DNA from: Actinophytocola oryzae
Lineage (GTDB): Bacteria; Actinomycetota; Actinomycetes; Mycobacteriales; Pseudonocardiaceae
Length of the DNA stretch: 64,000 nt
NCBI RefSeq assembly: GCF_004364325.1
Contig: NZ_SOCP01000010.1
Location: forward strand, 124,001-188,000
Direction: 5' to 3'
Numbering within the stretch: the stretch's first letter is position 1; each line of letters begins with the position of its first letter. A program made the translations under genes and the position numbers. Positions 41,278-49,579 of this stretch are shown in pieces. Below the pieces are notes generated by a model, which saw only the letters and a list, made by a program, of their open reading frames with translations, ran no database searches and was not told where the DNA came from.

Positions 41278-42842
41278 CCGCCTTCCTGCGCAACACCTGG
41301 CGCGGCCTCACCTCGATGCGCACGGCGCTCGTGCTGCTGTTCCTCCTCGCGCTCGCGGCCCTGCCCGGCGCCCTGCTCCCGCAGCGCTCCCTCAACTTCC
41401 AGAAGGTCGACGAGTACGTCGCGAGCCACGGCTGGTGGGGACGGCTGCTCGACCGGCTCGAGTTCTTCAACGTCTACGGCAGCGTCTGGTTCTCCGCCGT
41501 CTACCTGCTCCTGTTCATCTCGCTCGTCGGGTGCCTGCTCCCGCGCACCCTCGAGTACGCCAAGGCCCTGCGCGGCAGGCCGGTCATCACCCCGCGCAAC
41601 CTGTCTCGGCTGCCCCACCACCACACCGCGACCGTCACGGAGACGCCGCAGGAGGTCATGGCCGCGGCGAAACAGCGGCTGCGGGGCTGGCGCCTGGTCG
41701 AACGGGAGGAGGACGACGGCGCGCGCAGTGTCTCCGCCGAGCGCGGCTACCTGCGCGAGACCGGCAACCTCGTCTTCCACTTCGCCATGCTCGGCCTCAT
41801 CGTCGCGCTCGCGATCGGCAAGATGTTCCAGTACGAGGGCCAGGTCATCGTGCTGGCCAACGGCTCGCAGTTCTGCAACTCGGGCACGCTGAACTACGAC
41901 ACCTTCCACCCCGGCCTGCGTGTCGACGGCACCGACCTCGACCCGTTCTGCGTCAGGGTCAACGACTTCACCGCGAACTACCTGCCGAGCGGGCAGGCCG
42001 ACTACTTCCGCGCCGACATCGACTACCAGTCCGGCGACGACCTCACGACCAACACCTGGCGCCCGTACCCGCTCGAGGTCAACTCGCCGCTGCGCACCGC
42101 GGGCGACCGCGTCTACCTGCTGAGCCACGGCTACGCCCCGACCTTCACCGTCACCTTCCCCGACGGCCAGACCCGCACCCACACCACCCAGTGGCGGCCG
42201 GTCAACCAGCTGACCTACCTGTCGGAGGGCGCGACCAAGTTCGACCCGCCCGGCGTGAGCGACCCGGCCAAGCGGCGCACCGAGCAGCTCGCGATCACCG
42301 GCCTCTTCGCGCCGACCGCGGTCTTCTCCGGCGACCTCATGGACTCGGGCTTCCCCGACCTGCGTGACCCGGCCGTCGCCGTCGACGTCATGAAGGGCGA
42401 CCTCGGCAACGAGTCCGGCCGGGGCCAGTCGATCTACGAGGTCAACCAGGACATGGTCGACTCCGGCAGGCTCAAGCGGGTCGCGCGGGAGAACCTGCGC
42501 CCCGGCGACCAGATCACCCTCGACGACGGCACGAAGATCAGCTTCGACGGCGTGCAGCGCTGGGTGTACCTGCAGGTCTCGCACGACCCCGCGCAGGGTT
42601 TCGTGCTCGTGTTCGCGGTGCTGATCGTGTTCGGCCTCGGCACGTCGCTCGTGATCAAGAGGCGCAGGTTGTGGGTCCGCGCCGTACCGGGTGACGGCGG
42701 TACGGTGTTGCGGCTCGGCGGCCTCGCCCGCACCGACCAGGCGGGCTACGGCGAGGAGTTCGGTCGCGTCACCGACGACCTGCTGGCGGAGCTGACACCG
42801 CTGGAAGAACGTGAAGGCGCGGTAGCCGGGAGGGAACCCTGA
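41274..42842 (+). CDS. resB: cytochrome c biogenesis protein ResB
   Basis: Part of the system II heme ligase with CcsB. The 522-residue protein has N-terminal membrane helices (MRTALVLLFLLALAALPGAL; WFSAVYLLLFISLVGCLLP), an ERGYLRETGNLVFHFAMLGL segment, a large extracytoplasmic domain (about 190-420) and a C-terminal helix (FVLVFAVLIVFGLGTSLVIK). Sequence order matches ResB. The GTG overlaps the ccdA stop, and the stop overlaps ccsB by one base. Confidence 0.95.
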   Translation: MTAFLRNTWRGLTSMRTALVLLFLLALAALPGALLPQRSLNFQKVDEYVASHGWWGRLLDRLEFFNVYGSVWFSAVYLLLFISLVGCLLPRTLEYAKALRGRPVITPRNLSRLPHHHTATVTETPQEVMAAAKQRLRGWRLVEREEDDGARSVSAERGYLRETGNLVFHFAMLGLIVALAIGKMFQYEGQVIVLANGSQFCNSGTLNYDTFHPGLRVDGTDLDPFCVRVNDFTANYLPSGQADYFRADIDYQSGDDLTTNTWRPYPLEVNSPLRTAGDRVYLLSHGYAPTFTVTFPDGQTRTHTTQWRPVNQLTYLSEGATKFDPPGVSDPAKRRTEQLAITGLFAPTAVFSGDLMDSGFPDLRDPAVAVDVMKGDLGNESGRGQSIYEVNQDMVDSGRLKRVARENLRPGDQITLDDGTKISFDGVQRWVYLQVSHDPAQGFVLVFAVLIVFGLGTSLVIKRRRLWVRAVPGDGGTVLRLGGLARTDQAGYGEEFGRVTDDLLAELTPLEEREGAVAGREP

Positions 42843-43789
42843 TGGACATCAACCAGACGATGTCGAACTACAGCGACTGGTGCTACGGCATCGCCGTCGG
42901 CTCGTACGTGGTCGCGATGCTCTTCTACCTGTACGAGCAGGCGTTCGGCCACAAGCAGCGCGCCGAGGTCAAGCAGCGGGAGCTGGTCGGCGCCGGGGGT
43001 CCGTCCGAGGTCGAGACGGACGACACCGAGGCCGTGGCCGACGAGCCCGCCCGCGCCGGGCGTGCCGAGCGGATCGGCAAGCTGGCCGTCTCGCTCACCG
43101 TCTTCGGCGTCGTGCTGCACTTCGCCGCGCTCGCGCTGCGTGGTCTCGCCACCCAGCGTGCCCCCTGGGGCAACATGTACGAGTTCGGCGCGACGCTCTG
43201 CCTGGTCGCCGTGGTCACCTGGCTCGTCGTGATGCGCAAGTACCCGGTCCGCCACCTCGGTGTGTGGGTGCTGTTGCCGGTGATCGCGCTGATGTTCCTC
43301 GGCGGGGTCGTCCTCTACACCACGGCCGCCCCGGTCCAGCCCGCGCTGCAGTCGTACTGGCTCGTGATCCACGTGTTCTCGATCGCGCTCGGCAGCGGCA
43401 TGGTCCTCGTGCCGGGCGTGGTGAGCGTGCTGTACCTGATCAAGGTCCGCAAGCCGGACTGGGCGACGCGGCTGCCCGCCGCGGAGGTCCTCGACCAGGT
43501 CGCCTACCGCACGACCGTGTTCGCGTTCCCCATCTACACGGCCGGAGTGATCTTCGGCGCGATCTGGGCCGAGCAGTCGTGGGGCCGGTTCTGGGGCTGG
43601 GACCCCAAGGAGACCGTCGCGTTCGTCGCGTGGGTCGTCTACGCCGCGTACCTGCACTCGCGGGCCACCGCGGGCTGGCGGGGCGGGCGCGCCGCGGCGA
43701 TCAACATCGTCGGCTTCGCGGCGATGATCTTCAACCTGTTCTTCATCAACCTGGTAACGACAGGGTTGCATTCTTACGCGGGCGGCTGA
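42842..43789 (+). CDS. ccsB: cytochrome c synthase membrane subunit CcsB
   Basis: Heme handling and ligation protein of system II. The 315-residue protein has several membrane helices and the WWD-type heme motif, here WGRFWGWDPKETVAFVAWV. His residues occur in AVSLTVFGVVLHF and LVIHVFSIALGSG. A charged loop (about 40-80) follows the first helix. The ATG overlaps the resB stop (TGATG). With the ResA-like lipoprotein and CcdA it completes the four-protein system II set. Confidence 0.95.
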   Translation: MDINQTMSNYSDWCYGIAVGSYVVAMLFYLYEQAFGHKQRAEVKQRELVGAGGPSEVETDDTEAVADEPARAGRAERIGKLAVSLTVFGVVLHFAALALRGLATQRAPWGNMYEFGATLCLVAVVTWLVVMRKYPVRHLGVWVLLPVIALMFLGGVVLYTTAAPVQPALQSYWLVIHVFSIALGSGMVLVPGVVSVLYLIKVRKPDWATRLPAAEVLDQVAYRTTVFAFPIYTAGVIFGAIWAEQSWGRFWGWDPKETVAFVAWVVYAAYLHSRATAGWRGGRAAAINIVGFAAMIFNLFFINLVTTGLHSYAGG

Positions 43790-43798
43790 CCTCGTTTG

Positions 43799-43828
43799 TT
43801 GGACAACACGCATCGTTATCAGTACTCT
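43799..43828 (+). promoter_or_regulatory. promoter of the Ser/Thr/Gln-rich membrane protein gene
   Basis: A -35 TTGGAC (43799-43804) and a -10 TACTCT (43823-43828) are separated by 18 bp, 10 bp after the ccsB stop. The transcript would carry a leader of about 55 nt with GGAGGG near 43880, ahead of the GTG at 43891. Confidence 0.55.
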
Positions 43829-43890
43829 CCGCTGCGGGGTTCGCTTTGGTTCGCCCATATGGGTGATGCCAACAGGGTCTGGAGGGTCTC

Positions 43891-44661
43891 GTGACGTACG
43901 CAGGGGCATTCGGGGGTAACGAACGCATTGCGGTCGATCGCATGTTGGGACGCGAAGGTCACCCGCTCGGGATCCGCCGCGCCGAGGCCACCAAGGCCGC
44001 GACCGAGGAGCACGTCGACTCCGCGGGCCACAAGCGCTGGACCCTCGGCGTAGCCGCGGGCGCCCTGCTCATGGCGGGCACGTTCGCCGCGGGTGCACTC
44101 GGCATCACCGGTGGCGCCGCGCCGACGGCAGGCTCCGCCCCCGAACACGCTCCCGCCGCGCCCGGCCACGCGCCGGGCAGTGGCCCCGTGATCGGCGCGC
44201 CCGCCTCGACGCACGACGACAGGCAGCAGCCGAAGCACCAGCAGGCCCCCGACCAGCAGGTCCAGCCCACCACGCCCGCGTCGGCGGGCGGCAGGCAGGC
44301 CGACACCCCCGTCACCGGCGGTACCGGCAGCACCGGCAGCACCGGCACCGCCCAGGGTGGCGGCAGCGCCAGCGGCGGCAACCACCGCACGACGACCCCC
44401 AACGGCAGCAACACGCAGACCCCGCCTCCCTCGTCGTCGCAGTCCGAGCAGCCGGCCCCGCCCGCGCAGGAGCAGCAGCAGGGTCCCGTCGGCGGCCTGG
44501 TCGACACCGTCGGCGACGTCCTCTCGCCCGTGACCGGCACGCTCGACGGCATCCTCTCGCCGAAGTCGACGAACAACGACGCCTCGGCCACCAGGTCCAC
44601 CCCGTCCGGTCCGGCACTGACGATGATCGACCCGCTCGGCGACCTCCTCGCCGTCGGCTGA
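43891..44661 (+). CDS. unknown single-pass protein with Ser/Thr/Gln-rich exported tail
   Basis: A 256-residue protein. A soluble N-terminus (about 1-50) precedes one membrane helix (TLGVAAGALLMAGTFAAGAL), then a low-complexity tail with repeats of Gly-Ser-Thr (TGGTGSTGSTG), Gln runs and Pro-Ser. The end has a short ordered part (GGLVDTVGDVLSPVTGTLDG). The GTG is preceded by GGAGGG. Not recognised. The tail probably spans the cell wall. Confidence 0.65.
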   Translation: MTYAGAFGGNERIAVDRMLGREGHPLGIRRAEATKAATEEHVDSAGHKRWTLGVAAGALLMAGTFAAGALGITGGAAPTAGSAPEHAPAAPGHAPGSGPVIGAPASTHDDRQQPKHQQAPDQQVQPTTPASAGGRQADTPVTGGTGSTGSTGTAQGGGSASGGNHRTTTPNGSNTQTPPPSSSQSEQPAPPAQEQQQGPVGGLVDTVGDVLSPVTGTLDGILSPKSTNNDASATRSTPSGPALTMIDPLGDLLAVG

Positions 44662-44877
44662 CCGACGCCGTTCGGCGGCAGGCCGTTCCCGCACTTGGCC
44701 GACGACGTCCGTATGCCTACCGAAACCTGTCCGTGACCTGCGCCGACTCGGGACCGAGCCATCGGTTGCCAGTGCGAAGACCGACAGCCCCCGGTGTCGA
44801 CTGTCACGACCGCCTGCGACTACCGTCGCGTTCGGAGGCGGTCCCGGTCAGTTGTTTCTCTAGGGAGGAACCCAGCG

Positions 44878-46356
44878 GTGAGTGCGCACGGCGAGCCGGA
44901 AGGGGGCGTACCCCGCAGCGGCGTAGGTGAGGAACCCCCTACCCAAGACTTCGGCCCCCGGCCGCTCGTGTCCCAGCTCGGGGACGAGGAACAGACCGGC
45001 TCCCAGTCGTATCCGCGACACGTGGAGCCGCAGTACACCGACCCGTCGCAGTCGCAGGGCAGCGGTCGCTACCAGGCGCCCTATGTGGACCAGACGCCGT
45101 CCGGTTCGCAGCCGGCCGTCTCGGGGTCGTACCAGGTGCCGCCGGGCTCGTCCGGCCCGCACTTCGTCGACCAGACCCCCTCGGGGGCCCAGCCCGCGGT
45201 GTCCGGCCCGCACCAGGTCCCCTCGGGGCCCTACCAGGTGCCCCAGGGCTCGGGGCCGTACCAGGTGCCACCCGGTTCCTCCGGCCCGTACAACGTGGAC
45301 CAGACCCCGTCTGGCTCGCAGCCGGTGCCGCGCCAGTACCTGGAACAGCAGCAGCCCGGCAGGCCCTACCAGCAGCCGATGTACCAGCAGCAGCCACCCG
45401 GCAAGCCGGCACAGCCGACCGGTCACGGCGGTGAGCTGTCGTCGCAGAAGCTGATCAAGCAGACCAAGCGCCCACCGCAGTCCGGCTGGCGCAAGGCCGT
45501 GTTCGTCGCCAGCGGCCGGCTGATCAACGTCGGCGAGAGCCCGAACGAGACGCACCGGCGCGAGCTGATCACGCGGGTCAACCAGCCGCTGCGCGGTTGT
45601 TACAAGATCGCGATGCTGAGCCTCAAGGGCGGCGTCGGCAAGACGACCACGACCACCACGCTCGGCTCGACGTACGCCTCACTGCGTGGCGACCGGGTGA
45701 TCGCGGTCGACGCGAACCCCGACCGGGGCACGCTGAGCCAGAAGATCCCGCTGGAGACCACCGCGACGGTCCGCCACCTGCTGCGTGACGCCGACCGGAT
45801 CAAGCGCTACAGCGACATCCGCGCGTACACCTCGCAGGGCCCGAGCCGCCTCGAGGTGCTGGCCAGCGAGCAGGACCCGGCCGTGTCGGAGGCATTCAGC
45901 GAGGACGACTACCGGCGCACGATCTCGCTGCTCGAGCACTTCTACAACATCGTGCTCACCGACTGCGGCACCGGTCTGATGCACTCGGCCATGAAGGGCG
46001 TGCTCGACCTCGCGGACTCACTCGTGGTCGTGTCGTCCGGCTCGGTCGACGGCGCCCGCTCGGCGTCGGCGACGCTGGACTGGCTGGACGTCCACGGCTA
46101 CGGCGACCTGGTCGCACGTTCGGTCGCGGTGATCAACTCGGTGCGCCCCGGCTCCGGCTCGGTCGACCTGGACAAGCTGGCCCAGCACTTCGGCGCCCGC
46201 TGCCGCGCGGTGGTCCGCATCCCGTTCGACCCGCACCTGGAAGAGGGCGCGGAGATCGAGCTGGACCGGCTGAGTGCCGCGACGAGGCTCTCGCTGCTGG
46301 ACCTGGCGGCCACGGTCGCGGACGCCTTCCCGAGCGAGTTCTACTACATGCGCTGA
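44878..46356 (+). CDS. MinD/ParA-like ATPase with repetitive N-terminal tail (Rv0530-like)
   Basis: A 492-residue protein. Residues about 1-180 are a disordered Pro/Gln/Ser tail with three copies of VDQTPSGxQP and several YQVPxGS motifs. The C-terminal ATPase has the deviant Walker A LKGGVGKTTTTTTLGS, DANPDRGTLSQKI (switch I) and LTDCGTGLMHSAMKG (switch II). ESX-type secretion systems and mycobacterial Rv0530 encode similar proteins. The GTG follows AGGGAGG (44862-44868). Role in membrane positioning or secretion is inferred. Confidence 0.85.
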   Translation: MSAHGEPEGGVPRSGVGEEPPTQDFGPRPLVSQLGDEEQTGSQSYPRHVEPQYTDPSQSQGSGRYQAPYVDQTPSGSQPAVSGSYQVPPGSSGPHFVDQTPSGAQPAVSGPHQVPSGPYQVPQGSGPYQVPPGSSGPYNVDQTPSGSQPVPRQYLEQQQPGRPYQQPMYQQQPPGKPAQPTGHGGELSSQKLIKQTKRPPQSGWRKAVFVASGRLINVGESPNETHRRELITRVNQPLRGCYKIAMLSLKGGVGKTTTTTTLGSTYASLRGDRVIAVDANPDRGTLSQKIPLETTATVRHLLRDADRIKRYSDIRAYTSQGPSRLEVLASEQDPAVSEAFSEDDYRRTISLLEHFYNIVLTDCGTGLMHSAMKGVLDLADSLVVVSSGSVDGARSASATLDWLDVHGYGDLVARSVAVINSVRPGSGSVDLDKLAQHFGARCRAVVRIPFDPHLEEGAEIELDRLSAATRLSLLDLAATVADAFPSEFYYMR

Positions 46357-46359
46357 GCA

Positions 46360-46408
46360 ACTGCCCTGAAAGCCGCGTTCACTCGTTGAACGCGCCTTTC
46401 AGGACAGT
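46360..46408. terminator. long bidirectional hairpin terminator
   Basis: Arms of about 22 nt (46360-46381 and 46387-46408) pair with two mismatches around a short loop. It carries CCTGAAAG/CTTTCAGG, analogous to ACTGAAGG/CCTTCAGT in the hairpin at 9559-9615. It separates the MinD-like gene from the convergent 73-residue gene. Confidence 0.7.
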
Positions 46409-46415
46409 CACGCAG

Positions 46416-46637
46416 TCATGCGGGCGGTTGCTTGCCGTCCGCATCAGGCGGGTTCTTCCGCTCGTTGAGGCTCCGAAGGAACTCCGGATCGTCATCGGGG
46501 GCCATCGGCCCAGGACGACGAGTCGGCCGGCTCACACGACGTTGTTCAGTGCCGACCGTGGTGGGGTTCGCCACGAACGCCCGCCACAGCAGCACCACGA
46601 CGCAGACGGCGCCGATCGCGGCGAGCAAGTAGAGCAT
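46416..46637 (-). CDS. 73-residue single-helix membrane protein
   Basis: MLYLLAAIGAVCVVVLLWRA forms an N-terminal membrane helix, followed by a basic and Pro/Asp-rich cytoplasmic tail (PGPMAPDDDPEFLRSLNERK). A good GGGAGG lies 7-9 nt before the ATG. It is on the same strand as bldC downstream of it, with a 78-bp gap. Function unknown. Confidence 0.7.
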   Translation of the reverse strand: MLYLLAAIGAVCVVVLLWRAFVANPTTVGTEQRRVSRPTRRPGPMAPDDDPEFLRSLNERKNPPDADGKQPPA

Positions 46638-46715
46638 CTGCCACCTCCCGAGGTCCTGCTATCGAGATTAGACCGTTTGGACCGATTTCGGGGCCTCGGG
46701 TGGCCATCCGTGCAC

Positions 46716-46931
46716 TTACGCGTGGCCGTTGGCGAGGTTGGCCTCTGTCGTCAGCTCGGCGAGCAGGGTCTTCACCTCCGACTCACGGAACCGGCGGTGG
46801 CCGCCGGGGGTACGGATGGATCCGATGCGCCCGGCGGTTGCCCACCGGGTGACGGTCTTCGGGTCGACGCGGAACAACGCCGCGACCTCGCCGGGGGTAA
46901 GGAGCCGCTCACCGACATGTGCCGCAGTCAC
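46716..46931 (-). CDS. bldC: BldC-type HTH developmental regulator
   Basis: A 71-residue MerR-like DNA-binding protein without effector domain: RLLTPGEVAALFRVDPKTVT, then RWATAGRIGSIRTPGGHRRF, RESEVKTLLAEL. This agrees closely with Streptomyces BldC, which binds direct repeats cooperatively and holds back sporulation genes. The start is GTG 46931, preceded by GAGGAGGA. Together with the BldN-like gene it suggests a filamentous, differentiating host. Confidence 0.93.
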   Translation of the reverse strand: MTAAHVGERLLTPGEVAALFRVDPKTVTRWATAGRIGSIRTPGGHRRFRESEVKTLLAELTTEANLANGHA

Positions 46932-47084
46932 GTGTCCTCCTCAGTTGATCTGACCTGGACAGCCCAATCGTTGCATCTCGACCATCGGGTACTCGAACGG
47001 TTGTCTGATGGTAAAGAGGTAGTAAGGGACAAAACGGCCGCTTCGGACACCGCCCGACTGTGCTGGTCGCGGCGTTCGCACCGC

Positions 47085-47090
47085 TAGAGT
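47085..47090 (+). promoter_or_regulatory. -10 box of a leaderless Lrp-family promoter
   Basis: TAGAGT lies 6 nt before the GTG at 47097, with no ribosome-binding site. The 165-bp region between bldC and this gene probably also holds the bldC promoter, but I cannot place it with confidence. Confidence 0.5.
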
Positions 47091-47096
47091 GCGGCC

Positions 47097-47561
47097 GTGG
47101 ACGACGTCGACCGCCGCATCATCGCCGCGCTCCGGGAGCACGGCCGGGCGACCTACGCCGAGCTCGGCAGGCAGGTCGGCCTGTCCGCCTCCGCCGTGCA
47201 CGAGCGGGTCGGCAAGCTCGAGACCAGCGGCGTCATCACCGGCTACCACGCCGTGGTGAACCCCGGCATGGTCGGTCTCGGCGTCACCTCCCTGATCGGC
47301 ATCTACTCGACGGACACCGCCGACGACGAGGACGTGGCCGAGGCGCTCGCCGCCCTCGACGAGGTCGAGTCCTGCTACCGCGTCGCAGGTGACGAGTCCT
47401 TCATAGTCAAGGTACGCGTCGCGACTGTGGACGACCTGGAGCGCACACTGGGGCGCCTGCGCCGCATCGACGGCGTGGCGCGCACCCGCACGACCCTCGT
47501 GCTGTCCACGCGGTTCGAGGGCAGGCCGAACACCTCGCAGGTGGATGACCTTGACGAGTAA
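47097..47561 (+). CDS. Lrp/AsnC family transcriptional regulator
   Basis: A 154-residue protein: an N-terminal HTH (DRRIIAALREHGRATYAELG, VGLSASAVHERVGKLETSG) and a C-terminal RAM effector domain (VESCYRVAGDESFIVKVRVA). Lrp-type proteins sense amino acids. It precedes a membrane protein and a cysteine desulfhydrase-like enzyme, so cysteine or sulfur metabolism is a possible target. The start is a leaderless GTG. Confidence 0.92.
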   Translation: MDDVDRRIIAALREHGRATYAELGRQVGLSASAVHERVGKLETSGVITGYHAVVNPGMVGLGVTSLIGIYSTDTADDEDVAEALAALDEVESCYRVAGDESFIVKVRVATVDDLERTLGRLRRIDGVARTRTTLVLSTRFEGRPNTSQVDDLDE

Positions 47562-47571
47562 CGTCTCTGTC

Positions 47572-47829
47572 GTGAGCACGCTGGCACGCGACCTGACCCT
47601 GTACACGCTGGGCAGGCTCGCGCTCGTCGCCGTGGTGACGGTCGCGCTGGTGCTGTTCGACGTGCCGCTGCTGGTGTCGCTCGCGGTGGCCGTGGTGGTC
47701 GGCTTCCCGTTGGGGCTGCTGGTGTTCCGCGGCCTGAACAGCCGCGTGACAGCGGGCCTGGCCGAACGCGGGGCGTCCCGAGCCGAGACCAGGGACCGCC
47801 TGCGCCGCGAGCTGCGCGGCGAAGAATGA
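47572..47829 (+). CDS. DUF4229 membrane protein
   Basis: An 85-residue protein with two membrane helices (LALVAVVTVALVLFDVPLLV; LAVAVVVGFPLGLLVFRG) and a charged C-terminal helix (RAETRDRLRRELRGEE), as in DUF4229. GTG 47572 is preferred: TAACGT lies 7 nt upstream. An ATG at 47545 would overlap the Lrp gene. It overlaps the next gene by 4 bp (ATGA). Confidence 0.75.
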   Translation: MSTLARDLTLYTLGRLALVAVVTVALVLFDVPLLVSLAVAVVVGFPLGLLVFRGLNSRVTAGLAERGASRAETRDRLRRELRGEE

Positions 47830-48911
47830 CCGCGGTCGACCGCTGCAGCGGAAAGGCCCGCGACTGGATCTGCGAGGCGGTCCGGGTGATCGAGGCGGAC
47901 GCCAACCGCAGCGCCGACACGCACCTGCTCCCGTTCCCGCTGCCGCCCGAATGGAATGTCCGCCTTTACCTGAAGGACGAGTCGACCCACCCGACCGGCT
48001 CGCTGAAGCACCGCCTGGCGAGGTCGCTGTTCCTGTACGCGCTGTGCAACGGCTGGATCATCGGTGGCACGCCGGTGATCGAGGCGTCGTCGGGCTCGAC
48101 GGCGGTGTCGGAGGCGTACTTCGCGCGTCTGCTGGGGCTGCCGTTCATCGCGGTCATGCCACGCACCACGAGTGCGGGCAAGGTGGCCCTGATCGAGCGG
48201 CAGGGTGGCCGATGTCACTTCGTCGACGAGCCGAGCCGGCTGTACGCCGAGTCCCACCGCCTCGCCGAGGAGCTGGACGGTCACTTCATGGACCAGTTCA
48301 CGCACGCCGAGCGAGCCACGGACTGGCGCGGCAACAACAACATCGCCGAGTCGATCTTCGAGCAGATGGCCCTGGAGCCACACCCGGAGCCGACCTGGGT
48401 CGTGGTGGGCGCGGGCACCGGCGGCACGAGCGCGACGATCGGCCGCTACATCCGCTACCAACGCCTCAGGACGAACCTGGCGGTGGTGGACCCGGAGAAC
48501 TCGGTGTTCTTCGAGGCGTGGCGCGACACCGTGCCGGACCTGACGGCGAGCCAGGGCTCCCGCATCGAGGGCATCGGCAGACCCCGCGTGGAGCCGTCGT
48601 TCGTGGGCCAGGTGATCGACCGCATGATCAAGGTCCCCGACGCGGCCTCCCTGGCCACGATCCGCGCGGTGGAGCCACTACTGGGCCGCCGCGTCGGCGG
48701 CTCGACGGGCACCAACCTGTGGGGCGCGTTCCAGATCGTCGCGGAGATGCGGGCAGCGGACCGCTCCGGCAGCGTGGTCACGCTCCTGTGCGACGGCGGC
48801 GAACGCTACGCCAACACCTACTACGACGACGCCTGGCTGGCGGCCCAGGGCCTGGACCTGAACCCCCACCTCGAGACGGTCGACCACTTTCTGACCACCG
48901 GCGAGTGGTGA
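47826..48911 (+). CDS. PLP-dependent cysteine synthase-fold enzyme, L-cysteine desulfhydrase-like (Cds1-like)
   Basis: A 361-residue fold-type II PLP enzyme. The PLP Lys is at 61 in HPTGSLKHRLARSLF; EASSGSTAVSEAYFARLLG binds the substrate carboxylate and VVGAGTGGTSATIGRYIRY binds PLP phosphate. It resembles M. tuberculosis Cds1 (Rv3684), which makes H2S, pyruvate and ammonia from cysteine. It stops 3 bp before the convergent lipoprotein gene. A synthase activity cannot be excluded. Confidence 0.85.
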   Translation: MTAVDRCSGKARDWICEAVRVIEADANRSADTHLLPFPLPPEWNVRLYLKDESTHPTGSLKHRLARSLFLYALCNGWIIGGTPVIEASSGSTAVSEAYFARLLGLPFIAVMPRTTSAGKVALIERQGGRCHFVDEPSRLYAESHRLAEELDGHFMDQFTHAERATDWRGNNNIAESIFEQMALEPHPEPTWVVVGAGTGGTSATIGRYIRYQRLRTNLAVVDPENSVFFEAWRDTVPDLTASQGSRIEGIGRPRVEPSFVGQVIDRMIKVPDAASLATIRAVEPLLGRRVGGSTGTNLWGAFQIVAEMRAADRSGSVVTLLCDGGERYANTYYDDAWLAAQGLDLNPHLETVDHFLTTGEW

Positions 48912-48914
48912 TCA

Positions 48915-49505
48915 TCACTGTAGGGCCCACTCCCAGAAGCCGTCGCCATTCGTGATCTTCACAGCATCATCCGGAAGATAGATTTCGACGGCGCCCGCAT
49001 ACTTTTTGTTGGGCAGCCAGTTCTCGTCACCAAAACCGATACTCGACTGTGTCGGCGCACATTCCCACCGCGATGACGGGTTGAGGTCTCCACCAGTAAC
49101 GCCTGCCGCGTTGATTGCCGCGAACCGCGTGACGAGGTAGGACGGGAGATCCGTCAATGTGTACGAGGGTCCGGTTTGGATCTCGACCCAGACCAGTTTC
49201 CTGGTTGTACCAGTGGGCGGTGCGTCACCTGGATAACCGCCGGTGCAGTCGGTGACCTTCGTGATGGTGAACGTCATGGCACAGTTGTCGAAGCTGGTGT
49301 CCGCGCAGTCGGCTCCGGCGAGGTCGCCCAGCCGTTTCGCTATCGGACCCTTGTTCGGCGGCGGGGTCGTTGTTGTCGTCTCCGCATCGGCCAGCTCTAC
49401 CGAACTTGCCTTGGGGCGGTTCGTGGGTTGTTCCTCGGCAGCTTTGCTGGAACAACTCGTCAGGAATGCCACGACGAACAACGAGACAAATATTCTGCGA
49501 ACCAC
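48915..49505 (-). CDS. unknown lipoprotein with lower GC than its neighbours
   Basis: A 196-residue exported lipoprotein. A signal peptide (VRRIFVSLFVVAFLTSC) has a lipobox ending LTSC (Cys18). A Thr/Pro-rich linker (TTTTTPPP) leads to a beta-rich domain with two Cys pairs (GADCADTSFDNC). Codon use is visibly less GC-biased than its neighbours (many A/T third positions), suggesting acquisition or relaxed selection. The GTG start is 75 bp downstream of the menA stop on the same strand. Not recognised. Confidence 0.7.
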   Translation of the reverse strand: MVRRIFVSLFVVAFLTSCSSKAAEEQPTNRPKASSVELADAETTTTTPPPNKGPIAKRLGDLAGADCADTSFDNCAMTFTITKVTDCTGGYPGDAPPTGTTRKLVWVEIQTGPSYTLTDLPSYLVTRFAAINAAGVTGGDLNPSSRWECAPTQSSIGFGDENWLPNKKYAGAVEIYLPDDAVKITNGDGFWEWALQ

Positions 49506-49579
49506 AACAGCACCTCCCAGTCGGGAAGTCAGTCGGCGATGTCGGGTTGTCCGTTACAAGTGAAAAGCTGGTATCTCGC

